Below are positions 26,801 to 31,477 of a DNA stretch of 31,477 nt, one piece after another. The stretch's first letter is position 1; each line of letters opens with the position of its first letter. The stretch is taken from the NCBI GenBank assembly GCA_030592655.1, contig JAUVIQ010000005.1, positions 1 to 31,477 of the forward strand, written 5' to 3'. The notes below the pieces were generated by a model. That model made no database searches, was not told the origin of the DNA, and saw nothing but the letters and a program-made list of their open reading frames with translations. Made by a program: the position numbers and the translations under genes. This DNA comes from Planctomycetales bacterium. Lineage in GTDB: Bacteria; Planctomycetota; Phycisphaerae; SM23-33.

Positions 26801-27746
26801 GTCCGTGGACGACGATTTCGGCACGATGATGGATAACACTGACGTATCCGGCAACGCTACTATCAGTTACAACAATGCCGACTACTCCGTCATCATCACG
26901 CTCAACAGCGGCACGTGGGAGTCGCTGGGTGTGGGTGACCACTTCCAGATAACGCTGACCGATATACTGGCCGACAGTCGAGGAAACATCCTGGACGGCG
27001 AGTACGTGGGCATCTTCCCGTCGGGCGACGGTTCGCCGGGCGGAAACTTCGTGTACGCCTTCCAGATCGGACAGGTCTTCCTTGCAGACGTACCGGCCTA
27101 CGGTGAGTGGTGGCACGGTTGCTCGCCTACTGCGGCGGGAATGATGATGGGTTATTATGACGCCTTCATCGGCTACGAGGATCTTATCGTCGGCGACGCC
27201 GGCACGCAGACCGACGACGTAAAGGACGCGATAGCCAGTCCGGGCAATATTACCGACTACGCCCTGTATGACGGCGTGGACGACTACTCCTACTTCACAC
27301 CGTATCCGGATATGTCCGAGATCGATCCTGCCGGCGCTCACACGGACGACTCCATCGCCGACTTCATGCACACGTCGCGAAGCGCCGATGGACTGACCCA
27401 CGGCGGGACGTGGCTGACAATGATAGGTCTCGGCGTCGAGGAGTACGTCGTCTATCGTCTGCCCACCCACACCGCCAATTCGACCGACCTGGTATGGGGC
27501 GGCGCTCTGAACATGTCCAGTTTTTCCGCTGAAATCAAGGCCGGCAGGCCCGTCCTGCTGGGCGTGGACAGCAGCGGCAGCGGTCAGGCCGACCACTCCA
27601 TCATAGGCATCGGGTACGACCTGATTAATCAGCAGTACGCCTACTACAACACCTGGGACACCGATATCCACTGGGCGGACTTCCAGGGAGTTACGTATGG
27701 TCAGCCGTTCGGTATCCACATAGCGACGTTTGTTACGATGAATTGA
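17826..27746 (+). CDS. Giant LEPR-XLL surface protein with C-terminal cysteine peptidase-like domain
   Basis: This 3306-residue protein starts at an ATG with GAGAGGA eight bases upstream. Its N-terminus is basic, then carries FESLEERLLLTT (residues 19-30), a variant of the LEPR-XLL motif that opens many large planctomycete exported proteins; no ordinary signal peptide is seen. Next come three tandem ~205-residue repeats (about 380-960) of LYGV...GLYxIDxATG type, propeller-like. A PPC-like domain follows (about 1119-1248: LILDGAAGDWYALPLLAGQTVTI, then VYYIWVVGG). A very long beta-helix-like region of GGSIGTLYIGGDL-type units runs to about 2950, then an Ig-like domain (about 2960-3080). The C-terminus (3084-3306) resembles papain/C39-type peptidases: Cys3099 in HGCSPTAAG, His3257 in ADHSIIGIGYD and Asn3275 in NTWD. 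It is probably a surface or secreted protein; whether the peptidase is active and what it cuts are unknown. Confidence 0.88.
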   Translation: MSRKTHERKRTEFGFLPCFESLEERLLLTTVYGEEFFIYHNSAGEAVRVSLHGDVGDAIELFGYDDAFGGVVDLVGLMNGDLASQITWPDGLNIVNVDTAGSETWVEYNETPAAGETPRGSQTEIYAIYIASCSEDTILTISTLAAAQPTGSDWTTNITQFSSANLPVLSFLTSAGGDLAYTSAPGGSGGVVIGSKRDPYIDPAVPANDIPTRHSAVALTTDMVAGVPVTGVFPGGDLHAGISIAASEAYTLITALGAGGIGTDVQAVASVGTDAYVVDLSAYFGKTISDGSTGGLGSNVQATASDAAGNMFGVDSGNSAEIFTAGAALGTDVRAVAVDAAGNFYYVDEATHNLGSATIAGGGVVIGGLFDTGTATWRYDDVQALDFNPIDGLLYGVGTVTDTAGVPAPPVPAGPYLMTINTGTGAVTMGSLINGVTNVSSITFAPDGTLYAVNSLTNELIIIDPATGNVTVVGTLTGGIRGIDFIYNAGDAVAALYGVTANGLYHIDTATASCTALDSPGLTTMTSLAYDATRPRHLFTTAQDGAGDYRLARTTLTSSFVSINSATGACTPIDLLISGADQPTVVYRNVAGLDFNGGGVLYATATVEDLNLAAPSVAAGLYLITINTATGAVTRGPAITGMAAASSIAFNTIGTLYGVNGANQILYTIDTVTGVASVVGGALPASGFVGIEFVNVGGNEVLYGATNRRLYAINPANPAASALLGDMARADLTSLTFDATQPGMLWSAGLQSGYRLVRIGLSSMLVQSDNAGNVTELGLVFDSANPAFGYDAVHALTFDGVGDLWGIGTLVTIDPVNSPVPIPAGAFLIKIDTVTGTATRQVANPLDVADLTSMAFDGAGDLYGVNGDSDELVLIDTTDATTSLVMNLSITGIVGIDFDAAGDLYAVTGDSLYFVDIVWEECSKVKSIGITGMTSLSTIPGDPTSMYSTVLINGTYYLISIDMTAGSGGLDMGRIVLGGTLAGSLTNAGGSIGEIEMGFMWGKIDIAHNIGQVILREGGGGLLVGTPPSLVGPSHEIEVPDPFDPPNTMTILEADSWIDAKGSITEVSTRGGTLYSFVRAQNDSEVLAPQNIIYEMEYGSAGLTPAAIDDVWLYGGFVDYDNDSMANAQFLTHPASNFFLLGDLILDGAAGDWYALPLLAGQTVTIDGGGGWGYPDSRDWLMPFTETSMSVFLYDSSGRMMDSLGYETIEDMGMWSEGETQKPLTFTPPAADVYYIWVVGGLEDYVLSITNGTAASLGAVNVVGDYDGSMRYNLYEYDFGQEAETPNIMAMNASSIGAVVVAGNTYYTVARTFGAGSVAGDIVAYMAANVVGDRIISDGNIGRVASTAGIMSAEIAAGHSGGIYNQNAFIHNISCATDFYIGSIVSASGNIGVIEIGGTVEGISLTVNSDSLGGSGHVDMIDVGGDWGGVWGIPVLSHGPGGDFGYVNVSGTIYVDYGGWFSPAVPTVFTDGRSGILNDDGGGRLTVTPEITGGIVPTWSYVYIGVDDDAYPGFGAGGVIANLSINGSATLSTTGVVQLPDLDLSGLAPGSTITVEGTGQVDIRYVHTNATVDSFVNTTPGGLVSGNFGGDLLDLRIAGSIGPRTGTTDAWLYGYEVAPVSGGITTEPQYGWFHDTVNGLMVAGDLGTAYIGGALGDLRVLGTIGEVVVDSDGITPSGEWHGVMGIVWSQTRIDSIDVGDGLGDDGGSEIAQALIASSVSIGTVSIVGPRYVSNNMIYGEVNGSILARTNDVINGVEVDAISQVIGTNGAVCTAIIAAADLNIFQAMAAGFFLSGGIGTVSFSGPGAEITGADIEGHYIRTVSTSEDSNGINYTTIYGIDAPDNSYGIEQVIAGGPGMNNSSIKINGGGIGDIIGLGPDADIWLCVFVATDGMHSISAQNLYQNGWHMPGTVETITAYADMFDNEAIIGALDRMGVAGDFTTNAFTVAGAIGTVTISGEFDNSVMILQGPTTACLWSLTVVGDISGTITSGGGIGSIISRNGAIFADISTLASGSDGDINLIQTAGGYTGNLRVGGTLKEFISYASLGDNPADTGGITQRFEVWGNVVNMAVGGAGNMYADLNVGGSIGTLYIGDTLYGRISTNGMLYSITVRGSLGGLLDMDNDGTPETPRGSLNIGGTIQTMSIPNGKDIFADLSVGGSIGSIGLVGGSIVGNIESRFGSIGSINVVNGDILGELKAKTINKISITGGTISGNIITTGGSLTALAMGNSTLDADITVEGGTIDYIYFVDTDLVAGRTIYASGGLGSVTISGGNVAGDLVSRRDIWNLKILSGNLTGNVWAETGITNMSVYGNVQGSVIRSGGAIGTLGLYGLTNSIISSANDITKLIVLGDVDNSMVLAGFDVGPDMAIGGGDDTLHSGGIGAISITGQMQDSIFVAGIGPGADGDYLAAADNVMSAGISNIGRTSVQGGFIGAGNGILAETSIDPTSAAIAVAAGVFVFEDIPVPAITPPYGPNVFGALTGPATTRLDMPDGLSLILAGDGVAEYDGAGNLTFEQTTARSYLKLIYDGGGAYGTTINITGADDSPLGYLVIDPDITIGNVTVDGRVDTLQVGDVAAGSAWNLPGGVTSARLGDPADLNVTAGNVGYWIMSGNYAAGAFTVDSVLSLGIVGNVSAPLDLGSAGTINIFGDFTGTLESWGTVNFFGVYGTLSGNVNVYCGDLPALRADTGLSGTVDIGPQTLIDAGGNPVEYGGGKTNAVYIVAGDFGGGAATATYRTAGGIGLFTVGAGNFSGLLSTGGNLGTLTINGEMTGRAWAAGSISVASTGDMTGAMLAASGDLLAAYVRGNMTDSYIFAGFNPGDAGFDAAHGGEDANLQIDAFTPLAWRTVENADHVRSGRINNVGIAGTMTRSVISAGVGPGVDGFVGTGDDLVLGASEITAQVFVFGDIVGSANASEAYGIYAANNLPVVIFHGNQPFSSNGNARVGTYMDVLAGNPTVIRVLERANSFIAYLNHPLNPSTVDSPAFAVLASVDDDFGTMMDNTDVSGNATISYNNADYSVIITLNSGTWESLGVGDHFQITLTDILADSRGNILDGEYVGIFPSGDGSPGGNFVYAFQIGQVFLADVPAYGEWWHGCSPTAAGMMMGYYDAFIGYEDLIVGDAGTQTDDVKDAIASPGNITDYALYDGVDDYSYFTPYPDMSEIDPAGAHTDDSIADFMHTSRSADGLTHGGTWLTMIGLGVEEYVVYRLPTHTANSTDLVWGGALNMSSFSAEIKAGRPVLLGVDSSGSGQADHSIIGIGYDLINQQYAYYNTWDTDIHWADFQGVTYGQPFGIHIATFVTMN
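18963..20700 (+). repeat. Three tandem ~205-residue coding repeats
   Basis: Within the giant gene, similar blocks begin near 18963 (DDVQALDFNPIDGLLYGVGTV), 19588 (NVAGLDFNGGGVLYATATV) and 20199 (DAVHALTFDGVGDLWGIGTL), spaced 625 and 611 bases. Each contains PAGxYLxxINTxTGAVTxG, then a SxAFxxxGTLYGVN block, then LYAV/LYGxxxxLYxI. The copies have diverged, so they are an old duplication. Confidence 0.75.
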
Positions 27747-27772
27747 CGGCTGGAAAAAACTTCTGATAGAAT
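27743..27772 (+). promoter_or_regulatory. Promoter-like pair at the end of the giant gene
   Basis: TTGACG (27743-27748), overlapping the stop codon of the giant gene, an 18-bp spacer and TAGAAT (27767-27772) match the consensus at five of six positions each. The predicted start falls at the left arm of the hairpin at 27775. It may be a relic promoter of the broken asnB downstream, or chance. Confidence 0.35.
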
Positions 27773-27774
27773 GT

Positions 27775-27828
27775 AAAGGCCAACGAGGCCGGTTGAGCGA
27801 ATCAATCGGCCATGTTGGCCTTTTGTTC
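27775..27828 (+). terminator. Strong rho-independent terminator after the giant gene
   Basis: AAAGGCCAAC (27775-27784) pairs with GTTGGCCTTT (27814-27823), and inside it GGCCGGTTGA (27787-27796) pairs with TCAATCGGCC (27802-27811) through one G-T wobble, leaving a five-base GCGAA loop. A TTTTGTT tract follows. It ends transcription 30 bases beyond the stop codon. Confidence 0.85.
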
Positions 27829-27881
27829 TCTATCGGCGGAAGATGCGCACCGGCAAGCAAGCCGTAAAGGCGCCGGTCAGC

Positions 27882-27982
27882 ATGTGTGGAATTGCCGGAA
27901 TCATACGATTTGACGGAACGAGCGCTGATTCGCAGACGTTCACTATCACATTGTCTATAACGGCGAGGTATATAAAACTTAA
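27882..27982 (+). pseudogene. Eroded remnant of a second asnB-type gene
   Basis: The ATG at 27882 opens MCGIAGIIRFDGTSADSQTF, the unmistakable start of a class II glutamine amidotransferase (Cys2 nucleophile). About 60 bases on, in a different frame (27944-27976), the sequence reads YHIVYNGEVYK, matching the conserved NGE(I/V)YN block normally found about 70-80 residues into AsnB proteins. The roughly 50 residues between them, including HRGPD, are missing, and the frame stops at 27980-27982. The remnant therefore shows an internal deletion with a frameshift plus loss of everything after. Its first residues differ from the intact AsnB at 15726, so it is not a recent local copy. In the original frame a 50-residue peptide could still be made up to 28034. 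Confidence 0.7.
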
Positions 27983-28063
27983 ACTGACCGAATACGTAGC
28001 AACATTTTGTAAAAACAAGACTTACGGCATATAAGCAGGCGAAATCGGTCAGTTTGGTTTTTT
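27981..28063 (+). terminator. Inverted repeat with T-run (terminator or small RNA end)
   Basis: AAACTGACCGA (27981-27991) and TCGGTCAGTTT (28045-28055) are a perfect 11-bp inverted repeat with a 53-base loop, followed by GGTTTTTTTATTT. The loop is long for a classical terminator. It may be the end of the lost asnB transcript or a small structured RNA. It starts right where the asnB remnant stops. Confidence 0.45.
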
Positions 28064-28223
28064 TATTTCCCGTTCCTGAAACTTTTTTCCTTCACCTGCG
28101 TCTATACTAGAGGAAGGGTTGTGCGTAAAACCGCCGGAGCCTGTACGGAGTGGCCGACGAGAGCATCACAGCGAAACATTCGTCCGCCTGCGGTGTTAGA
28201 TAAGATACAGGCAATAACGAGGC
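28064..28223. other. Intergenic stretch before gspE
   Basis: It contains no recognisable gene. A GTG-started 36-codon frame (28121-28231) has AGGAAGGG just before it but an unrecognisable product. I see no RNA gene here. Confidence 0.4.
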
Positions 28224-28232
28224 TGGTATAAT
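28224..28232 (+). promoter_or_regulatory. Extended -10 promoter of the gspEF(G) genes
   Basis: TGGTATAAT gives a perfect -10 with the TGn extension. The -35 at 17 bp, GATACA (28204-28209), matches three of six. Transcription would start near 28239, just before GAGG (28245-28248) and the ATG at 28258, so the leader would be about 20 bases. Confidence 0.55.
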
Positions 28233-28257
28233 CGAAACCGATTTGAGGCTTGGCTGC

Positions 28258-29928
28258 ATGAGTATCGGTGAACTGCTGCTGGAGAAGGGGCTTATCACGC
28301 CGGACAATCTGGCTGAAGCCCTGGCTGCGCGCAAAAAGAGCGGTCAGAGACTCGATAAAATCCTCGTGGAAATGGGATGTGTCAGCGAGGATCGCGTCCT
28401 TCAGGTTTTCTCCGAGCAATTAGCCATACCTATGGTCGATCTGTCGGACGTGAAGATCGACGTCGATACGCTTCGTTCGCTTCCTCCGAAACTGGTTTAT
28501 CAGCGTTCGCTGGTCCCGCTGAATCGCAGCAACGGTACGCTGCGGGTGGCTACGTCCGACCCGTTCGACCTTTACGGTCTGGACGAGGTGCGGATGCTGA
28601 CCGGCCTGGAGATCCAACCCGTCCTTGCGCCGTCCGAGGAGATCGACAAGGTCATCAAGACCTACTACGGCGTCGGCGGCGACACCGTCGAAGAGATGAT
28701 GGACTCGATCGACCTGGAGGTCATCACCAACGGTAACGGCGATTCGGACGACCTTCTGGAAATGGCCCAGGAAGCATCGGTCATAAAACTGGTCAACGAG
28801 ATTTTCATCGAGGCCCTCAACGAACGCGCCAGCGACATCCACATCGAACCATACGAACAGGACCTGAAGATACGCTACCGCATCGACGGCGTGCTTCAGG
28901 AAACGGCGATGCCGCCTCAGATCCGACGGTTCCAGTCGGCGATAATTTCACGCATCAAGATAATGTCAAATCTCAACATCGCCGAAAAACGCCTCCCGCA
29001 GGACGGAAGGATAAAGTTGCAGATGGCGGGCAGCCAGATCGACGTCCGCGTCAGCGTTATCCCGATGCTCTTCGGCGAAGGCGTCGTGATGCGGCTGCTG
29101 GATAAATCGACCGTGCAGTTCACGCTGCCCGAACTGGGCATGGCCGAGGACACCTTCGGCGTATTCAACGATCTTATCGCCCGCCCGCATGGGATTCTGC
29201 TGGTTACCGGACCGACCGGATCGGGTAAGACCACCACGCTCTACGCAGCCCTTCAGGAAATCGTCTCGCCGACCATCAAGGTGCTGACCGTCGAAGACCC
29301 CGTCGAGTATCATCTCGACGGAGTGAACCAGATTCAGATCGCTCCGAAGGTCGGACTGACGTTTGCGCGGGGTTTGCGGCATATTCTTCGTCATGACCCG
29401 GACGTGGTGATGATCGGCGAGATACGCGACCTGGAGACAGCCGAAGCCGCTATCCAGGCCGCCCTTACGGGACACCTTGTGTTCTCGACACTGCACACCA
29501 ACGACGCAGCCTCTGCTACGACGCGTCTGCTGGATATGGGAATCGAACCGTTCCTGGTTACCTCCACGGTCGAAGCGGCAATGGCCCAGCGACTCGTGCG
29601 AACCATCTGCCCGGAATGCAAAGAACCCTACGAACCGGACCCCGACGACCTGCCGGAAGATTTCAAGTATCAGCCCGGAGAAAAACTATACCGAGGGGCA
29701 GGATGCCGAAAGTGCCGAAACACCGGTTACCGCGGACGAGTCGGGCTGTTCGAACTGATGGTCATCAACGAACCGATCCGCCGGAAGGTCATGTCCCATG
29801 CTCCGGTCAACGAGGTGCTCGCCGCCGCCAAGGCTGACGGGATGAGACTGCTTCGGGAAGACGGATGGATTAAAGTCCGCGAAGGCGTTACAACGCCCGA
29901 CGAAATCATCAGGGCGACAAAAGCCTAA
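28258..29928 (+). CDS. gspE: Type II secretion / type IV pilus assembly ATPase GspE/PilB
   Basis: This 556-residue cytoplasmic hexameric ATPase powers pseudopilus or pilus assembly. I use the ATG at 28258 (MSIGELLLEKGLI), with GAGG nine bases upstream, over a TTG five codons earlier. Residues 1-145 form the MshEN/N1 type domain. The motor core has Walker A GPTGSGKTT at 318-326, the Asp box (TVEDPVEY), Walker B with GEIRD from 387, and the His box (HLVFSTLHTNDA). A tetracysteine zinc site, CPEC at 451-454 and CRKC at 483-486, is typical of GspE/PilB rather than of PilT retraction ATPases. Length is normal. It is followed by gspF and a gspG start, so the row is a Gsp-type core set. Secretin, GspD, GspC and other parts are not in view. 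Confidence 0.93.
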   Translation: MSIGELLLEKGLITPDNLAEALAARKKSGQRLDKILVEMGCVSEDRVLQVFSEQLAIPMVDLSDVKIDVDTLRSLPPKLVYQRSLVPLNRSNGTLRVATSDPFDLYGLDEVRMLTGLEIQPVLAPSEEIDKVIKTYYGVGGDTVEEMMDSIDLEVITNGNGDSDDLLEMAQEASVIKLVNEIFIEALNERASDIHIEPYEQDLKIRYRIDGVLQETAMPPQIRRFQSAIISRIKIMSNLNIAEKRLPQDGRIKLQMAGSQIDVRVSVIPMLFGEGVVMRLLDKSTVQFTLPELGMAEDTFGVFNDLIARPHGILLVTGPTGSGKTTTLYAALQEIVSPTIKVLTVEDPVEYHLDGVNQIQIAPKVGLTFARGLRHILRHDPDVVMIGEIRDLETAEAAIQAALTGHLVFSTLHTNDAASATTRLLDMGIEPFLVTSTVEAAMAQRLVRTICPECKEPYEPDPDDLPEDFKYQPGEKLYRGAGCRKCRNTGYRGRVGLFELMVINEPIRRKVMSHAPVNEVLAAAKADGMRLLREDGWIKVREGVTTPDEIIRATKA

Positions 29929-29975
29929 AAGACAGGGATTGGGGACTTGGGAAAAACGAAAAAACAGAAATCAGG

Positions 29976-30013
29976 AACCAGTCAACCAATCAACCAATAA
30001 ACCAGTCAACCAA
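29976..30013 (+). repeat. Short direct repeat before gspF
   Basis: AACCAGTCAACCAA occurs perfectly at 29976-29989 and 30000-30013, with a related TCAACCAAT unit between them. The repeats fill the spot where a ribosome binding site for gspF would lie; no purine-rich site is evident. They may be simple slippage. Confidence 0.6.
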
Positions 30014-30021
30014 CTGACGAT

Positions 30022-31212
30022 ATGCCGACGTTTGAATATACAGCCAGGGACGCCGACGGGCGTGAATGTAGCGGTGCGATGCAGGCCGAAAGCGAATCGG
30101 CGGTCGTCCGTTCGCTCGACGAGCGGGAACTGTTTCCGGTACAAATCGCCGCCCAAACCGACGTCGCCGGCAGCGCCGGTAAGCGGATAAAACTCCGCGC
30201 ACTGTCGGGAGTCTATAGCCAGTTGTCCGACCTGCTCACTGCCGGCGTTCCGATGCTGCGAAGCCTGGAAATCCTCTCGCAATCGGTCGGTAACGTACGT
30301 CTGGCGAATGTCATCGACCATGTGGGCGACAGCGTCGCCGGAGGCGAGACGCTCGCCGAGGCAATGGGCAAGCACCCGAAAGTTTTCAGCGACCTGCACG
30401 TTGCGATGGTCCGTGCGGGCGAACACGCCGGATTCCTCGAAGAAGCCCTGATGAACCTTTCCGGTTTTATCGAGAGGCAGGACGAGTTACGATCCAAGGT
30501 TCGCGGCGCGATGATTTATCCGATAATCCTGGCCGGTGTCGCCGTTGTCGCCGTCAGCGGGCTTCTGATATTCCTGGTGCCGAAATTTCAGAATTTCCTC
30601 GGCGGTACCGACCTTCCGTTGCCTTCGCGGATGCTCTTCGCGCTTTCGGACGTAATGCGCAACCATTGGCTGATAATGCTGGGTCTGCTGGTGATGATGG
30701 TTTTATTTTTTCGCGTGTGGATTCGCAGCGACAGCGGACACCGCTTATGGGCGAACTGGCAGCTGCGTATCCCGCTGGCGGGACGCGCGATCCGCATGGT
30801 CGCCATAACACGCTTCTGCCGGATACTCGGAACCATGCTGCACAACGGCGTGCCCATCATCCAGGCCCTGACGATCTCCAAAGACGCCGTCGGTAACGAA
30901 AAAATCGCCGAAGCCGTCGAATCGGCAACTGAAAACGTCCGCGCCGGCGAACCGCTGGCCGATCCTCTGCGACGAAGCGGACTGTTCGGAGCGGAAATAA
31001 TCGAGATGATCGCCGTCGGTGAGGAGTCGAACCAGTTGGAAAAGGTCCTCCTGACCACAGCCGACGCGGTCGAGCGTCGGACAAACCGCCAGGTGGACGC
31101 CGCAGTGCGACTCATCGAACCGTTGATGCTGATAATCATGGCCGGGGCCATCGGGTTCATCGCATTGGGACTTCTCTCGCCGATTTTCGCAATGGCAAAG
31201 TCGATAAAGTAA
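30022..31212 (+). CDS. gspF: Type II secretion / pilus inner-membrane platform protein GspF/PilC
   Basis: This 396-residue polytopic protein is the platform that GspE engages to push pseudopilin subunits out of the membrane. It has two T2SSF domains (about residues 60-185 and 265-390). Each carries a block of the type LSDLLTAGVPMLRSLEIL (near 66) or LGTMLHNGVPIIQALTI (near 272). Three membrane helices lie near 161-188, 215-233 and 364-390. Length and order match GspF. The ATG at 30022 has only a weak upstream signal, with the repeats at 29976-30013 directly in front. It sits 93 bases after gspE, likely in the same transcript. The gene ends in TAA. Confidence 0.93.
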   Translation: MPTFEYTARDADGRECSGAMQAESESAVVRSLDERELFPVQIAAQTDVAGSAGKRIKLRALSGVYSQLSDLLTAGVPMLRSLEILSQSVGNVRLANVIDHVGDSVAGGETLAEAMGKHPKVFSDLHVAMVRAGEHAGFLEEALMNLSGFIERQDELRSKVRGAMIYPIILAGVAVVAVSGLLIFLVPKFQNFLGGTDLPLPSRMLFALSDVMRNHWLIMLGLLVMMVLFFRVWIRSDSGHRLWANWQLRIPLAGRAIRMVAITRFCRILGTMLHNGVPIIQALTISKDAVGNEKIAEAVESATENVRAGEPLADPLRRSGLFGAEIIEMIAVGEESNQLEKVLLTTADAVERRTNRQVDAAVRLIEPLMLIIMAGAIGFIALGLLSPIFAMAKSIK

Positions 31213-31222
31213 CTTACTTTCT

Positions 31223-31247
31223 CCGCGCGGTATCAGCGCGGTACAAT
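31223..31247 (+). promoter_or_regulatory. Hairpin plus -10-like sequence between gspF and gspG
   Basis: CCGCGC (31223-31228) pairs with GCGCGG (31236-31241) across a seven-base loop. There is no T-run, so it is not a normal terminator. TACAAT (31242-31247) directly follows and resembles a -10 with a poor -35. It may allow separate, higher expression of the pseudopilin or protect the mRNA (inference). Confidence 0.3.
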
Positions 31248-31303
31248 AAACTTCAGTATGAAGAAACAATAACCACGGGCAGATAATTGAAAGGAGCCGA
31301 ACG

Positions 31304-31477
31304 TTGAAAAGGCAAATGAGAACCAGGCCGGGCTTTACGCTGATTGAGGTCCTTCTGGTAATGGTAATCCTGGCCATGCTGGCCGGTGTGGCAATCGTGA
31401 TGTTCTCCGGAACCGAGGAAGGCGCCAAGATCGACACGACCTAACTGAAACTTACCGCAATCGAAAAGGCGCTGGGC
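31304..31477 (+). pseudogene. gspG: Major pseudopilin GspG, interrupted by an in-frame TAA; cut by the window end
   Basis: A TTG start at 31304 is supported by AAGGAG (31291-31296) seven bases upstream. The product begins MKRQMRTRPG then FTLIEVLLVMVILAMLAGVA, a type IV prepilin N-terminus with a cleavage point between Gly and Phe and Glu at mature position 5. After FSGTEEGAKIDTT a TAA (31442-31444) stops the frame at codon 47. The same frame then continues LKLTAIEKALG to the window edge, which is exactly the next conserved piece of GspG. CAA (Gln) to TAA is the simplest change. TAA serves as a normal stop in mntP, gspE and gspF here, so recoding is unlikely. It is either a nonsense mutation or a sequencing error. 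The shortened 46-residue product would lack the pseudopilin head. Confidence 0.75.

Noticed and set aside
23202..27860. A 1552-codon open frame on the minus strand opposite the giant gene
   Set aside because: Its translation is rich in charged, low-complexity sequence without domains, and it mirrors the strong third-position GC bias of the plus-strand gene, whose frame carries clear domains. It is a shadow.
28121..28231. GTG-started 36-codon frame with AGGAAGGG upstream
   Set aside because: The product is unrecognisable, it overlaps the gspE promoter, and a purine-rich stretch alone is weak evidence.
1..31477. CRISPR arrays, tRNA or rRNA genes, insertion sequences
   Set aside because: I saw no regularly spaced direct repeats, no cloverleaf-like sequence and no transposase. 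A dedicated search could still find a missed tRNA.

Overview
The window most likely comes from a Planctomycetota chromosome, probably Phycisphaerae-like. The evidence is a giant secreted protein that opens with the planctomycete N-terminal LEPR-XLL-type motif (here LEERLLL), a second large repeat protein ending in a PEP-CTERM sorting tail, and an accompanying type II secretion/type IV pilus-like gene set. Neither lineage nor function was checked against a database.

Layout. (1) 1-267: end of an unseen upstream unit, with a long terminator-like hairpin and two REP-like palindromes. (2) 268-828: mntP, a manganese efflux pump. (3) 902-5170, minus strand: a 1422-residue PEP-CTERM protein made of 'GTFTQTGGT' type repeats. 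(4) 5171-5636: a divergent promoter region. (5) 5637-17633, plus strand: a tightly packed polysaccharide cluster. It holds the ABC-2 permease and ATPase of a Wzm/Wzt-type exporter, a glucuronyl C5-epimerase-like protein, a SAM methyltransferase, a UDP-GlcNAc 2-epimerase, two GT4 glycosyltransferases, a membrane-anchored transglutaminase-like protein and an AsnB-type amidotransferase. Start/stop overlaps and short gaps suggest one transcript from a promoter near 5478. (6) 17826-27746: a 3306-residue surface protein with its own good sigma-70 promoter. It has three ~205-residue tandem repeats, a PPC-like domain, a long beta-helix-like section, an Ig-like domain and a C-terminal papain/C39-like cysteine peptidase domain. 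(7) 27747-28257: a strong terminator, an eroded remnant of a second asnB, a second hairpin and a promoter. (8) 28258-31477: gspE, gspF and the start of gspG. The gspG frame is broken by an in-frame TAA.

How the genes may fit together (inference): the cluster would make and export a polymer that contains ManNAc derived by 2-epimerization and possibly a uronic acid epimerized at C5. AsnB may amidate carboxyl groups, and the transglutaminase-like protein may modify or crosslink the product at the membrane. The giant peptidase-tipped protein and the PEP-CTERM protein would be secreted surface components, and the Gsp-type genes a secretion or pseudopilus machine. The points most worth a second look are the broken gspG, the asnB remnant with two conserved blocks in different frames, the peptidase domain at the end of the giant protein, and the unusual epimerase/transglutaminase/AsnB combination in an ABC-exported polysaccharide locus.
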